Of a DNA stretch of 64,000 nt, positions 1-8,528 are shown piece after piece. The notes below the pieces were generated by a model, which ran no database searches, was not told the DNA's origin, and was given only the letters and a program-made list of their open reading frames with translations. Made by a program: the position numbers and the translations under genes. Source of the stretch: Acidimicrobilacustris europaeus (lineage in GTDB: Bacteria; Actinomycetota; Acidimicrobiia; Acidimicrobiales; Acidimicrobilacustridaceae); assembly GCA_965194515.1 (NCBI GenBank), contig OZ239146.1:930001-994000 (forward strand), read 5' to 3'. Each line of letters starts with the position of its first letter. Position 1 is the first letter of the stretch.

Positions 1-99
1 GGGGGCAGATCGTGTCTCTGCATCTGGGAGGTAGAGGTCGCCCACGAGAACGGTGCCATCCTCCAGGGTGAGTGGAAGTGGTCGGGGAGCAGGAGCCAT
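1..99 (-). CDS. N-terminal fragment of a probable alpha/beta hydrolase (cut by window edge)
   Basis: Reading leftward from an ATG at position 99, 33 codons are open to the window edge. The visible peptide has a proline-rich start, then LEDGTVLVGDLYLPD, which resembles the N-terminal strand of CocE/NonD or S15-type hydrolases (usually DGxxLxxDxYxP). No catalytic residue is inside the window, so the family is a guess. The start is supported by a TAGCAT box 7 nt upstream. The gene diverges from the thiolase-like gene. Confidence 0.5.
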   Translation of the reverse strand, partial: MAPAPRPLPLTLEDGTVLVGDLYLPDAETRSAP

Positions 100-106
100 A
101 GATGCG

Positions 107-112
107 ATGCTA
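107..112 (-). promoter_or_regulatory. -10 box TAGCAT, leaderless layout
   Basis: TANNNT hexamer 7 nt before the ATG at 99 on the minus strand. With the usual 6-7 nt from -10 box to transcription start, the message would begin at the start codon. Confidence 0.45.
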
Positions 113-175
113 GGAAGGAACGAGGCACCGTGTCGCCATTGTGGCGAAACACTGCTGGGGGAGTGAGACATCACC

Positions 176-1342
176 GTGGGTCATCCATTTCGCGATGTAG
201 CGATCGTTGGCGTGTACAACACCAAACAAGCCCGCGTACTTGAAGGTCACGACTCGCAGTCCATTGCGCTTGAGGCTGCTCTCGGAGCGATCGCCGACGC
301 AGGGTTAGAACCCAGAGACATCGACGGCGTCGTTGGCGGGATCGCCAGCAACTTCCTCTATCAGAGCCGCATCGGGCCAGCTTGGCGTTCGATGTCGCCG
401 CTCGGAATTCCAGCCGTTATCGAAGGAGCAATGGCCATCGCTTGTGGCCTGGCCAACAACGTGTTGATCGCGACTGGCGAGGCCGGCAGTTACCGGCAGC
501 ATGCGTCGACTGCGCCGTGGACGCGTCCAACGAACGAATTCGTGGCCGCCTATGGCATGTTCACTGCCGCAGAGTTTGCACTTATGGCCCGTCGGCATAT
601 GCATATGTATGGAACTACGCCCGAATCCATGGCGCATGTAGCGGCGACGATTCGCAATAACGGGCACGTGAACCCGGATGCGGTGTATTTCGGTCGCGGG
701 CCATTTACTGCTGCAGATGTTCTCGAAAGCCGAATGGTCGCAGACCCATTTCATCTTCTTGATTGCGCGATGACCTCAGAGGGCGGTACCGCACTGGTTC
801 TCACCAGGGCTGATCGAACCGAGGACACAGCAAAGATGCCTGTGTACCTGCTCGGTGGTGGCACAGATCACTATGGGCCGTCGTATCAACATCCTCCAGT
901 TTGGGATCTCGGGGGAGTCCGTCGGCCAGACCTCATCGCAGGCCACGTCGGACGAAGGGCCGCCGAGGAAGCATTTGCTGGCGCTGGTCTCGGCCCGTCA
1001 GATGTCGACGTCTGTGAGTTCTACGACCCGTTCTCCTTTGAACTGATTCGCCAATTCGAAGCGTTTGGCTTCTGCGCCGAAGGCGAAGGCGGGGACTATG
1101 TGATGTCTGGCGTCATCGAACCTGGTGGTCGTCACCCCATAACGACAGATGGAGGAACGATGTCATTCAGCCATGGCGGAGCATCAGTGCAGCTTTTTCA
1201 GCGAGTGATCCGGGGTGTTCAGCAGTTACGTGGTGAATGTATTTCTTCGCAGGTTCACGACGCTGAAGTGGCGATGTGTACCGGCGGCGGCTCGGGCGCA
1301 CTGTTCACAGACGTACTACTCCTTGGAAAGGAACGACCATGA
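176..1342 (+). CDS. thiolase-fold protein, Ltp2/SCP-x-like, without the N-terminal Cys nucleophile
   Basis: 388 aa with the two-half thiolase fold. The C-terminal half carries the GGTMSFSHGGAS loop (the thiolase GHPxGxTG region) and an MCTGGGSG motif with Cys368. Where biosynthetic or degradative thiolases have the acyl-accepting Cys (CxSG), residues 71-80 read RSMSPLGIPA with no Cys. That, plus a translationally coupled DUF35 partner, resembles Ltp2-type retro-aldolases of steroid side-chain degradation rather than a true thiolase. The start is GTG; a purine-rich GGGGGAG lies about 13 nt upstream, a poor distance, so the start is moderately sure. The ATGA overlap with the next gene indicates one transcript. 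Confidence 0.85.
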   Translation: MGHPFRDVAIVGVYNTKQARVLEGHDSQSIALEAALGAIADAGLEPRDIDGVVGGIASNFLYQSRIGPAWRSMSPLGIPAVIEGAMAIACGLANNVLIATGEAGSYRQHASTAPWTRPTNEFVAAYGMFTAAEFALMARRHMHMYGTTPESMAHVAATIRNNGHVNPDAVYFGRGPFTAADVLESRMVADPFHLLDCAMTSEGGTALVLTRADRTEDTAKMPVYLLGGGTDHYGPSYQHPPVWDLGGVRRPDLIAGHVGRRAAEEAFAGAGLGPSDVDVCEFYDPFSFELIRQFEAFGFCAEGEGGDYVMSGVIEPGGRHPITTDGGTMSFSHGGASVQLFQRVIRGVQQLRGECISSQVHDAEVAMCTGGGSGALFTDVLLLGKERP

Positions 1343-1764
1343 GTTTGCTGTCACCTCAATCTGGCGAAATTCCTCTTCCTCAGCCCGGTCCAATTTCGGA
1401 ACCGTACTGGCAAGGCTGTCGAGATGGAGTGCTGCGTTTCCAACGTTGTCTCGACTGTCGTGCTGCCACCCATACGCCCGCGCTTCTTTGTGCAGCATGT
1501 TCCTCGAGGTCCCTTGAATGGGTCGAGAGTTCGGGCAACGGCGAGATCTACAGCTGGACCCGCGTATGGCGTCCTGTGACACCGGCGTTTGTAACGCCAT
1601 ATGTTCCGATCATCGTGGCCATGGAAGAGGGTTGGTTCATCCTCTCCAATCTGGTCGGCTGTGAAGACGACGCAGTTGCCATCGGGCAAGCAGTGAAGGT
1701 TGTGTTTCACAACAGCGGCGGGGCCGACGACATCGTGCTTCCGTACTTCCAGCTGGTGCCCTAG
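1339..1764 (+). CDS. DUF35 OB-fold protein with zinc ribbon, partner of the thiolase-like protein
   Basis: 141 aa starting at the ATG that overlaps the upstream stop by 4 nt (ATGA). An N-terminal rubredoxin-like zinc ribbon is visible (Cys37, Cys40, Cys51, Cys54), followed by an OB-fold with the usual G-E-I-Y-S-W-T segment. DUF35 proteins bind acyl-CoA and act as obligate partners of thiolase-like enzymes or of Ltp2 aldolases (family knowledge). The coupling here makes a heteromeric complex with the upstream product likely. Confidence 0.87.
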   Translation: MSLLSPQSGEIPLPQPGPISEPYWQGCRDGVLRFQRCLDCRAATHTPALLCAACSSRSLEWVESSGNGEIYSWTRVWRPVTPAFVTPYVPIIVAMEEGWFILSNLVGCEDDAVAIGQAVKVVFHNSGGADDIVLPYFQLVP

Positions 1765-1823
1765 CCGACAATGCCGCAGGCGGCCACGGCACCGATGGGT
1801 CAGCGCTGCCGCCTGTCGTCGGC
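1764..1823 (+). terminator. stem-loop after the thiolase/DUF35 pair
   Basis: An outer stem (1764-1769 with 1818-1823, GCCGAC/GTCGGC) and an inner stem (1777-1784 with 1808-1815, CAGGCGGC/GCCGCCTG) pair directly after the DUF35 stop codon. There is no U-run after it, only AAAATC, so a classical intrinsic terminator is not proved. Confidence 0.35.
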
Positions 1824-1904
1824 AAAATCGGTCCGACAGTTGCGGAAACAGCCGTTCTCATTGACGTTGAGCCAGATCATCAGAGCCCAGCTCTCTAACG
1901 CGCC

Positions 1905-1910
1905 TAGTTT
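1905..1910 (+). promoter_or_regulatory. -10 box TAGTTT, leaderless layout for the MarR gene
   Basis: TANNNT hexamer 8 nt before the GTG start at 1919; no ribosome binding site is visible between them. Confidence 0.45.
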
Positions 1911-1918
1911 CATCCTCC

Positions 1919-2419
1919 GTGGGTGACCAAGAAGAACTGAACAATCAGGACGATCTCGAAGCGCAGTTGCAGACAGTGCGATTGGGCTTGACTCGATTGC
2001 AGCGTCTGCTCTCAAGCCGACGGGTGCACGCCGGCATGGCCGGTGCTGCTCGCGTCGTTCTCCCGCAGCAGGCGATGAATGTCCTGCGTGCTTTGGGCGA
2101 TCGTGATCCGCTACCGGTCGGAGATTTGGCCCGAGCAGCTCGAATGGATACCGGTGCTGTAAGCCGTCAGGTTCGTGTGCTCGAAGAAGAGGGACTTGTT
2201 GAACGTCACTCGAGCCCGCAACACGGAAGCATCGTGCTTGTCGTCGCTACTGAAGAGGGTAGGGCGATGGCTCATCGATTTGAACGAGTCAGAAGTGCAC
2301 AGCTTTCGCGAGCCCTCATCGAATGGACCCCCGAAGAGCGTGCTCAACTCGGTGCGTTGATGGTGAGGCTCGTCGACGATCTTCAAGCAACGCCGTATCT
2401 GCAGACAGATGGCGACTAA
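1919..2419 (+). CDS. MarR-family transcriptional regulator
   Basis: 166 aa. The central winged helix-turn-helix is clear: a recognition-helix region DTGAVSRQVRVLEEEGLVER, then a wing with a basic and hydrophobic strand (HGSIVLVVATEEGR), and a C-terminal dimer helix rich in Arg and Glu. MarR proteins are dimeric repressors relieved by phenolic, acyl or aromatic ligands. Its position between the thiolase/DUF35 pair and the alcohol dehydrogenase suggests that it controls the neighbouring catabolic genes. No operator was identified. GTG start, leaderless layout. Confidence 0.88.
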   Translation: MGDQEELNNQDDLEAQLQTVRLGLTRLQRLLSSRRVHAGMAGAARVVLPQQAMNVLRALGDRDPLPVGDLARAARMDTGAVSRQVRVLEEEGLVERHSSPQHGSIVLVVATEEGRAMAHRFERVRSAQLSRALIEWTPEERAQLGALMVRLVDDLQATPYLQTDGD

Positions 2420-2432
2420 ACGAAGGCTTCGG

Positions 2433-3482
2433 TTAGTCAGGGATGACGACGGCGCGTCCGCGCAGTTCGCTGCGCTCCATCTTCTCGTAGGCCTCGGCAA
2501 CTTGATCGAGCGGAAAGATATCAACGTCGACGCGTAATTTTCCGCTCTCAGCAAGAGCGATTACCTCGAGCGTGTCCGAGATTGTTGGCGCTTGGAACGA
2601 AAAGACTTCACCGTCGCGCGGGAGTTTGTCGAACATGGTCCCGCGCAATGATCCGTTACCCGCTCCGACGAGTGCATATGCGCCAGCTTTGCTGGTGCTC
2701 TGAAGTCCGTGCGTGATTGTCTGATCGATCCCCACAAAATCAAAGACGGCGTTTGCGCCCCCACCCAGAAGACGGTGGAGTTCTGTCGTCGTGTCGTCGT
2801 TGACCCCCTCGAGCACATCGTGAGCTCCGAGTTCGGTGGCATAGGCCAATCGATCAAGTGAAACATCGACTGCGACAACCCGAGCACTTGTGAGGGCCAG
2901 GAGGTGCTGGATGGCGAAGGCGCCCAGACCGCCTGCGCCAATGACGACAGCCGTGCCGCCCGGGGGAATCCTCGGAAGAGTCCGCTTCACTGCGTGGTAG
3001 GAGGTCGCGCCAGCATCGGTGAGAGGTCCAGCGACAATGGGATCGAGTGAGTTGAGTTTCACCAGTTCACGCGTAGTGGCGACCAGTACGTAACGAGCAA
3101 GGCCGCCATCGATGCCGTATCCGCGACCCACGATTGAGTCGTCGCAGTTGTTGTCTTGACCGCGAGCGCACCAGATGCAGTGGCCGCAGGAATGGGGGCT
3201 CACCACCGCAACAGCATCACCAACCTCAAAGCCGGATGCGCCAGCGCCAAGAGCAGCGACATGGCCCCCGACCTCGTGACCAAGGGTGAACGGAACCCGC
3301 CATCCGAGGGGCTCCATGAATGCTGCCGGGGCAAGCGCCATGCCGACATCGGAATGGCAGAGTCCATTGCCAGCGACTTCGACAAGGATTTCTCCGGGCC
3401 CGGGGACCGGGATGGGCGCTTCAGTCAATTCAGGAGGATGCTCCCACTCGACAATGCGGTACGCCTTCATCATTTCCGTCAT
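2433..3482 (-). CDS. zinc-dependent alcohol dehydrogenase (MDR superfamily)
   Basis: 349 aa. Catalytic zinc ligand Cys42 (GLCHSD) and the His69-Glu70 pair (TLGHEVGG) are present. The structural zinc lobe is complete (Cys99, Cys102, Cys105, Cys113). The Rossmann fold has a VIGAGGLGAFAIQ turn at about 171-183. It should oxidise a primary or secondary alcohol with NAD(P)+; the substrate cannot be read from sequence. It converges on the MarR gene (13 bp apart) and diverges from the acyl-CoA synthetase gene. ATG at 3482 is the longest start; Met4 or Met5 are alternatives. Confidence 0.9.
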   Translation of the reverse strand: MTEMMKAYRIVEWEHPPELTEAPIPVPGPGEILVEVAGNGLCHSDVGMALAPAAFMEPLGWRVPFTLGHEVGGHVAALGAGASGFEVGDAVAVVSPHSCGHCIWCARGQDNNCDDSIVGRGYGIDGGLARYVLVATTRELVKLNSLDPIVAGPLTDAGATSYHAVKRTLPRIPPGGTAVVIGAGGLGAFAIQHLLALTSARVVAVDVSLDRLAYATELGAHDVLEGVNDDTTTELHRLLGGGANAVFDFVGIDQTITHGLQSTSKAGAYALVGAGNGSLRGTMFDKLPRDGEVFSFQAPTISDTLEVIALAESGKLRVDVDIFPLDQVAEAYEKMERSELRGRAVVIPD

Positions 3483-3566
3483 GGGCTCATGATGACATGG
3501 CCAGAGAAATCACGCCCGGTGGCCATGGGGGCGGCGTTGACGGGGCAAGATGTGTCGTCCGTAACG

Positions 3567-3572
3567 AGGAGG
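3567..3572 (+). promoter_or_regulatory. ribosome binding site AGGAGG that fixes the acyl-CoA synthetase start
   Basis: A perfect AGGAGG lies 5 nt before GTG 3578. The open frame extends upstream to 3320, but that part overlaps the alcohol dehydrogenase gene on the other strand and has no family similarity. Confidence 0.85.
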
Positions 3573-3577
3573 AATCC

Positions 3578-5149
3578 GTGGCTGAAGTGACGTCGATCGA
3601 AAAAGCATCCACGATGTGGGAGTTGGTTGAGGCTCGCGCCGCTGCGACCCCCAATGTCGTTGCTCTTATTGAAGATGACCGCGAGATCACGTTCAAAGAG
3701 CTTCGCGATATCTCTGAGCGAGTGGCTGCCGGCTTCCACGAATTCGGTATGCGTCACGGTTCCCGCGTCACTTGGCAGTTGCCGACTCGTATTGAAACTG
3801 TCATTACCTCGCTTGCGCTCGCGCGTATCGGAGCAGTGCAGAACCCGATCATCCCTATTTATCGTGACCGCGAAGTCGGATTCGTTCTTCAGCAGACCGA
3901 CGCGGAGTATTTCCTGATTCCAGGTGATTGGAACGGGTTCGATTTCAATGCGATGGCCGGACGCATCATGGACGATCTCGGCATTGAGCCCACGGTGATG
4001 ATCGCCTATGACCAGTTGCCACAGGCGGAGCCGTACACGCTCCCTCCGGCTCCGACCAACGGCGACGAAGTCCGTTGGATCTACTACACCTCCGGAACAA
4101 CCTCTGCGCCCAAGGGTGTTCGCCACACCGACGGCACGTTGATGGCCGGCGGCCTCGGCCTCGCGAACGCAGCAGCGCTCACCGCCGACGACATCGGATC
4201 GATTGCCTTCCCGTATGCCCACATCGCCGGACCCGACTACCTGATGATGCTTCTCTATCGCGGTTGCGGTGCAGTCCTCATCGAGGTGTTCTCCTTGGAC
4301 GCTGCTGTCGAATTGTTTGCTCGCAAAGGAGCGACAATGGCCGGAGGCGGTCCCGCGTTCTACCAGATGTATTTGGCGAAGCAACGAACGCAACCCGGCG
4401 TGAAAATCATTCCTTCGCTTCGGTTGCTCTCTGGCGGCGGCGCACCGAAGCCGCCTGAGATGTACGTCGAGGTGATGGCCGAAATGGGCATCCCAATCTG
4501 TCACGGCTACGGAATGACCGAATGTCCGATGATCTCTCAAAGCGGTCCGGGCGACACCGAAGCGCAACTCATGTACACCGATGGCAAGCCGGTAACGGCG
4601 TGTGAGATTCGCATCGTGACTCTCGAAGGCCCTGTCGCTCAACAAGGCCAAGACGGCGAAGTCCGACTGAAGGGACCAATGGTCTTCAAGGGCTACACCG
4701 ATCCATCTCTGAACGCCGATGCTTTCGACGAAGAGGGTTGGTTCCGCACTGGTGACGTCGGGCATCTCGATGCTGATGGCCATGTGGTGCTCACCGGTCG
4801 TCTTAAGGACGTCATCATTCGCAAAGGCGAGAACATCTCGGCCAAAGAGATTGAAGACCTTCTTTACCAGCACCCAAAGGTCGGCGATGTTGCGGTAATC
4901 GGACTCCCCGACAAGGAGCGCGGTGAGCGTGTGTGCGCTGTCGTTGAGCGCGCAGCCGGAGCCGACGATCTTGAGTTTGGCGAAATGGTGTCGTTCTTGA
5001 AGGGTGCCGATCTCATGGTGCAGAAGATTCCGGAACAACTTGAGGTCGTTGACGAACTTCCCCGTAACCAAACGCTTCGCAAGGTGCTGAAGCAGGACCT
5101 GCGCGACATGTACCGCGACAAACCGTGGAGCCCAGCTCCGCGTTCGTGA
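3578..5149 (+). CDS. acyl-CoA synthetase / fatty acid-CoA ligase (ANL superfamily)
   Basis: 523 aa from the GTG with a perfect AGGAGG. The adenylate-forming core is complete: P-loop YYTSGTTSAPKG, GYGMTECPM, WFRTGDVGHLDADG, the hinge GRLKDVIIRKGENIS, and the C-terminal lysine region (NQTLRKVLK). It activates a carboxylic acid with ATP and CoA. The GYGMTE form and overall pattern resemble cyclohexanecarboxylate-type and medium-chain ligases. With the alcohol dehydrogenase and thiolase-like genes it suggests a short catabolic pathway for a lipid or alicyclic acid; the substrate is unknown. Confidence 0.92.
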   Translation: MAEVTSIEKASTMWELVEARAAATPNVVALIEDDREITFKELRDISERVAAGFHEFGMRHGSRVTWQLPTRIETVITSLALARIGAVQNPIIPIYRDREVGFVLQQTDAEYFLIPGDWNGFDFNAMAGRIMDDLGIEPTVMIAYDQLPQAEPYTLPPAPTNGDEVRWIYYTSGTTSAPKGVRHTDGTLMAGGLGLANAAALTADDIGSIAFPYAHIAGPDYLMMLLYRGCGAVLIEVFSLDAAVELFARKGATMAGGGPAFYQMYLAKQRTQPGVKIIPSLRLLSGGGAPKPPEMYVEVMAEMGIPICHGYGMTECPMISQSGPGDTEAQLMYTDGKPVTACEIRIVTLEGPVAQQGQDGEVRLKGPMVFKGYTDPSLNADAFDEEGWFRTGDVGHLDADGHVVLTGRLKDVIIRKGENISAKEIEDLLYQHPKVGDVAVIGLPDKERGERVCAVVERAAGADDLEFGEMVSFLKGADLMVQKIPEQLEVVDELPRNQTLRKVLKQDLRDMYRDKPWSPAPRS

Positions 5150-5155
5150 ATTCGA

Positions 5156-6709
5156 TCAGATGAGCGGCCGGTAGACGCCAAGGACCCCGTTGCGTACCCA
5201 CGCAGGTAACGGTTCTTCAGTCAACTGTCCGCCACTGGCGTGGATGATTGATCCATTTCCCAGTGAGACAGCAACGTGCCCGTCCATCAACAGCACATCG
5301 CCAGCGAGATCGCCTTCTTGAACGTATTCGTCACCCACCTTGAATCGACCGAAGCCTTCGTCAAGCAACATGGCATCGGTTGTGGTGGGAATCGCGATTC
5401 CGATGCTTGCGAAGGCAGTGCTCACATACCCTGAGCAGTCAAAGAAACCCTTGCCGAATCGGTTCGTTCCCGGTGGACATTCGGGATCTTCAGGTCGGAT
5501 GTCTGCGCCAAGGCACTGTGAATAGGGCGTGCCGAGTCGCAATTGTGACCAAGCAATGAGTGTTGCTCTCGCAGATTCAACAGACTGGCTATCGAACTGC
5601 GAAGTCTCCAGATACTCCAATGCTGACGTGACTCGCGGGTCGAGTGGAATTGTTCCCAATCCGATGTCGGTGGTTCGAGCGATCTGACGCGCTGATCCGA
5701 GAATGGCTTCGCTGAGCGAAGCGTTTTTGGTGAAGGCGTTGAGGGCTCGGTGGATTCCCTCGTTCGATTTGAGTTCTCTGCTGGCCGAGCAAAGCACGCG
5801 TCCGGCAACTATGGCGGAGGAGTAGAGCCATTCCGGTGAGGATTCGATGGCTCCGACGGGAAGGAACTCCAGCCATTGAGCCGGGAGGACCTGGAGGGGC
5901 CCCACCCGCGAATCAGTTACGGGCGAGAGATCGACTCGACCACCATCAGTGTCTGCGCTTGGGGCTCCAGTGAGCCCGATCAGGAGATCGGAGGCGAGTC
6001 CGCCAGTCTGCAGCTGTGATCCTGCGGCCCGGCCGTGGTTGCTCATGATCCTGCCAATTCCGACAAGGAGTGCAGCGGGAATCTCGCAGCGCGCGTCTGT
6101 TTCTTTCAGCGATGAGGATGCTCGCCGGTAGGCGCTGAACGCAGCGCCAGGAAGAGTCGGGGCGATCTCTTTGAGTAGTTGATCAAGGTTGGCAAGCGGT
6201 TCGGCCGCCTGTTGGTCCAGTGTTGTGACCCGAGCTTGGAATCGATCCTCGGTACTTGCAGCGTTGCGGGATGCATCACGAGCTGCGTCCAACTGTTTTT
6301 GGGCGTCGCGCACATCTCGTTCGTCTGAGCGGAGCCGAGACGAGGCGAGTGCAACTCCGCGTTGAGACCCTGCTTCTGCGTCGATGCCGCGGCCACCTCT
6401 ATCCATGTAGGCGTAGACGGCAATAGCTGCGAATCGGGATCGGTTCTCGTCGAGACGCTGACGAGCCGCTTCAAGTGACGCCGATGCAGATGAGACCTGC
6501 TCAATCGTCTCTTGATGGACTTTCTGGCTGTCGTGAAGTTCGCCAATTGCATCGACGAGAGGCGTCAACCGGGTCTCGTAGGCATCAAGCGCCTCTTCAA
6601 CCTCGTCGTTTGGTGCGGCCGTCGCTGGCAGTTGGCGCGTCAACACAACGGTTGAGGTCAATGCCAGGAAAAGGAGAACAGCAGAGAGGCGTTTCAAGGT
6701 GATCATCAT
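5156..6709 (-). CDS. secreted NlpC/P60 peptidase with a degenerate lytic-transglycosylase domain
   Basis: 517 aa. Signal peptide at about 1-32 (ending ATAA), a long coiled coil at about 35-185, a transglycosylase-like domain at about 190-330 (AYRRA, then C-E-I-P-A-A-L-L-V-G-I-G-R), and a C-terminal NlpC/P60 domain with the Cys425 nucleophile (FDCSGY) and His478 (DGHVAV). The family motif IESNHGR, which supplies the catalytic Glu, reads IMSNHGR (Met222), so muramidase chemistry is doubtful. It probably cuts stem-peptide bonds in peptidoglycan, with the middle domain acting as a binding module. Fumarase lies 105 bp upstream on the same strand. Confidence 0.88.
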   Translation of the reverse strand: MMITLKRLSAVLLFLALTSTVVLTRQLPATAAPNDEVEEALDAYETRLTPLVDAIGELHDSQKVHQETIEQVSSASASLEAARQRLDENRSRFAAIAVYAYMDRGGRGIDAEAGSQRGVALASSRLRSDERDVRDAQKQLDAARDASRNAASTEDRFQARVTTLDQQAAEPLANLDQLLKEIAPTLPGAAFSAYRRASSSLKETDARCEIPAALLVGIGRIMSNHGRAAGSQLQTGGLASDLLIGLTGAPSADTDGGRVDLSPVTDSRVGPLQVLPAQWLEFLPVGAIESSPEWLYSSAIVAGRVLCSASRELKSNEGIHRALNAFTKNASLSEAILGSARQIARTTDIGLGTIPLDPRVTSALEYLETSQFDSQSVESARATLIAWSQLRLGTPYSQCLGADIRPEDPECPPGTNRFGKGFFDCSGYVSTAFASIGIAIPTTTDAMLLDEGFGRFKVGDEYVQEGDLAGDVLLMDGHVAVSLGNGSIIHASGGQLTEEPLPAWVRNGVLGVYRPLI

Positions 6710-6814
6710 CTGGCCAGGGAATGTTGCGCTCAGAACGTGACCATAGAAACGCCAGATGGACGGCGCCTGTCGTTACGGAAAACCAGGTGGAAACCTCAGA
6801 TTGCAGGGAGTAGT

Positions 6815-8452
6815 TCAGCGAAGTGTGACCGGGCGGCTTTTGATGACCTCTTCAAAAAAATCATTGCCCTTGTCATCGACCACAACGAACGCCGGGAAGT
6901 CTTCGACTTCGATCTTCCAGACCGCTTCCATCCCGAGTTCCGGGTACTCGAGGACCTCAACCGACTTGATGCAGTCTTGAGCCAGGCGAGCAGCGGGCCC
7001 ACCGATAGAGCCAAGGTAGAAACCGCCATGGCGGTTACATGCATCAGTTACGGCTTTCGAACGATTGCCCTTCGCCAACATGACGAAACTGCCACCGTTC
7101 TCTTGGAAGAGGTCGACATAGGAATCCATCCGACCAGCTGTGGTGGGACCAAATGAGCCGGAGGCATAACCGTCGGGTGTCTTCGCCGGTCCGGCGTAGT
7201 ACACGCAGTGATCTTTCATGTACTGCGGTAGTCCTTTGCCAGCGTCAATGCGTTCTTTCAACTTCGCGTGGGCGATGTCGCGAGCCACAACCATGGGGCC
7301 ACTGAGACTCAGTCGAGTCTTAATCGGGAGTTTGGAGAGCGTCTCGCGAATCTCGGACATGGGTCGGTTCAAATCGATGGCAACTACATCGCCGCCGAGA
7401 ATGGTGTCGGTTACCTCAGGAAGGAACTGGGCGGGGTCGTGCTCAAGTTGCTCGAGGAAGATTCCGTCTGCAGTGATCTTGCCAAGAGCTTGACGATCGG
7501 CGGCACACGAAACCGCGATGGCAACAGGACAAGATGCGCCGTGGCGGGGGAGTCGAACAACGCGAACGTCGTGGCAGAAGTACTTGCCGCCGAACTGAGC
7601 TCCGATGCCTGACTGTTGCGACACCTTCAAGAACTCGGCTTCGAGTTCAAGATCTCGGAACCCCTGGCCGAATTCGTTACCTTCGAACGGGAGGGCATCG
7701 AGATATTTCGTCGACGCCATCTTTGCGGTCTTTAGCGCAAACTCAGCAGAGGTACCGCCAACAACCACAGCAAGGTGGTACGGGGGACAGGCAGAAGTGC
7801 CGAGAAGGTCCATCTTCTCGGCGATGAACTGCAGCATCGATGCCGGATTGAGAACGGCCTTGGTCTCTTGGAACAGGTAGCTCTTGTTGGCGGAGCCGCC
7901 ACCCTTTGCCATGAAGAAGAATTTGTAGGAATTGCCATCGACTGCGCTGATTTCGATTTCGGCGGGAAGGTTGGTGCCGGTGTTGATCTCGCGATACATG
8001 TCGAGAGGAGCCATTTGCGAGTAGCGAAGGTTGTCGGTTTTGTAGGTGTCAAAGACACCGCGTGAGATTGCCACTTCGTCATTGCCGGCGGTGAGGACGA
8101 ATTGGCCGCGCTTTGCCTTGATGATCGCGGTGCCGGTGTCCTGGCAACCGGGAAGAACTCCGCCAGCAGCGATGTTGGCGTTGCGAAGCAGGTCAAGGGC
8201 GACGAATCGGTCGTTCCCGGATGCCTCAGGGTCATCGAGGATTTGGGCGAGCTGACGGAGGTGCGGAGTGCGTAGATAGTGAGCGATCTCAAACATGGCG
8301 GCCGACGTCAGTGTCGTGATTGCCTCAGGCGAAACGCGCAGGAACTGTCCCACCGATGTCTCGACTGTTTCGACTCCATCGGTTGTAAGCAGCCGGTAGT
8401 CGGTTGTGTCGGGTCCGAGAGGTAGGAGGTCTTGATGCACGAAGTCAGCCAT
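6815..8452 (-). CDS. fum: fumarate hydratase, class I (iron-sulfur dependent)
   Basis: 545 aa, the usual length of the single-chain class I enzyme. It interconverts fumarate and malate in the TCA cycle using a [4Fe-4S] cluster. Candidate ligands are Cys103 (VLPGCQDTGTA), the Cys in GTSACPPYHLAVVVGGT and the Cys in RHGASCPV. The C-terminal beta domain ends with the typical pattern MEAVWKIEVEDFPAFVVVDD. Class I fumarases are oxygen-sensitive, whereas many aerobic actinobacteria use class II FumC. The start is supported by a TACCGT box 6 nt before the ATG. It diverges from flavodoxin. Confidence 0.95.
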   Translation of the reverse strand: MADFVHQDLLPLGPDTTDYRLLTTDGVETVETSVGQFLRVSPEAITTLTSAAMFEIAHYLRTPHLRQLAQILDDPEASGNDRFVALDLLRNANIAAGGVLPGCQDTGTAIIKAKRGQFVLTAGNDEVAISRGVFDTYKTDNLRYSQMAPLDMYREINTGTNLPAEIEISAVDGNSYKFFFMAKGGGSANKSYLFQETKAVLNPASMLQFIAEKMDLLGTSACPPYHLAVVVGGTSAEFALKTAKMASTKYLDALPFEGNEFGQGFRDLELEAEFLKVSQQSGIGAQFGGKYFCHDVRVVRLPRHGASCPVAIAVSCAADRQALGKITADGIFLEQLEHDPAQFLPEVTDTILGGDVVAIDLNRPMSEIRETLSKLPIKTRLSLSGPMVVARDIAHAKLKERIDAGKGLPQYMKDHCVYYAGPAKTPDGYASGSFGPTTAGRMDSYVDLFQENGGSFVMLAKGNRSKAVTDACNRHGGFYLGSIGGPAARLAQDCIKSVEVLEYPELGMEAVWKIEVEDFPAFVVVDDKGNDFFEEVIKSRPVTLR

Positions 8453-8458
8453 GTACGT

Positions 8459-8464
8459 ACGGTA
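8459..8464 (-). promoter_or_regulatory. -10 box TACCGT, leaderless layout for fumarase
   Basis: TANNNT hexamer 6 nt before the fumarase ATG at 8452 on the minus strand; no ribosome binding site is seen. Confidence 0.5.
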
Positions 8465-8528
8465 CCCGCACCGGCAACCTTTGCTGAGACCCTCGGCTAC
8501 GGTCTACTCAGCACTTACGGAGGCAAAT

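Noticed and set aside
3320..3577. N-terminal extension of the acyl-CoA synthetase
   Set aside because: It overlaps the alcohol dehydrogenase gene on the other strand and its residues match no ANL feature; GTG 3578 has a perfect ribosome binding site.
3479..5071. 530-codon open frame antisense to the acyl-CoA synthetase gene
   Set aside because: It mirrors the codon bias of the real gene, has no recognisable domain, and the forward frame has all ANL motifs.
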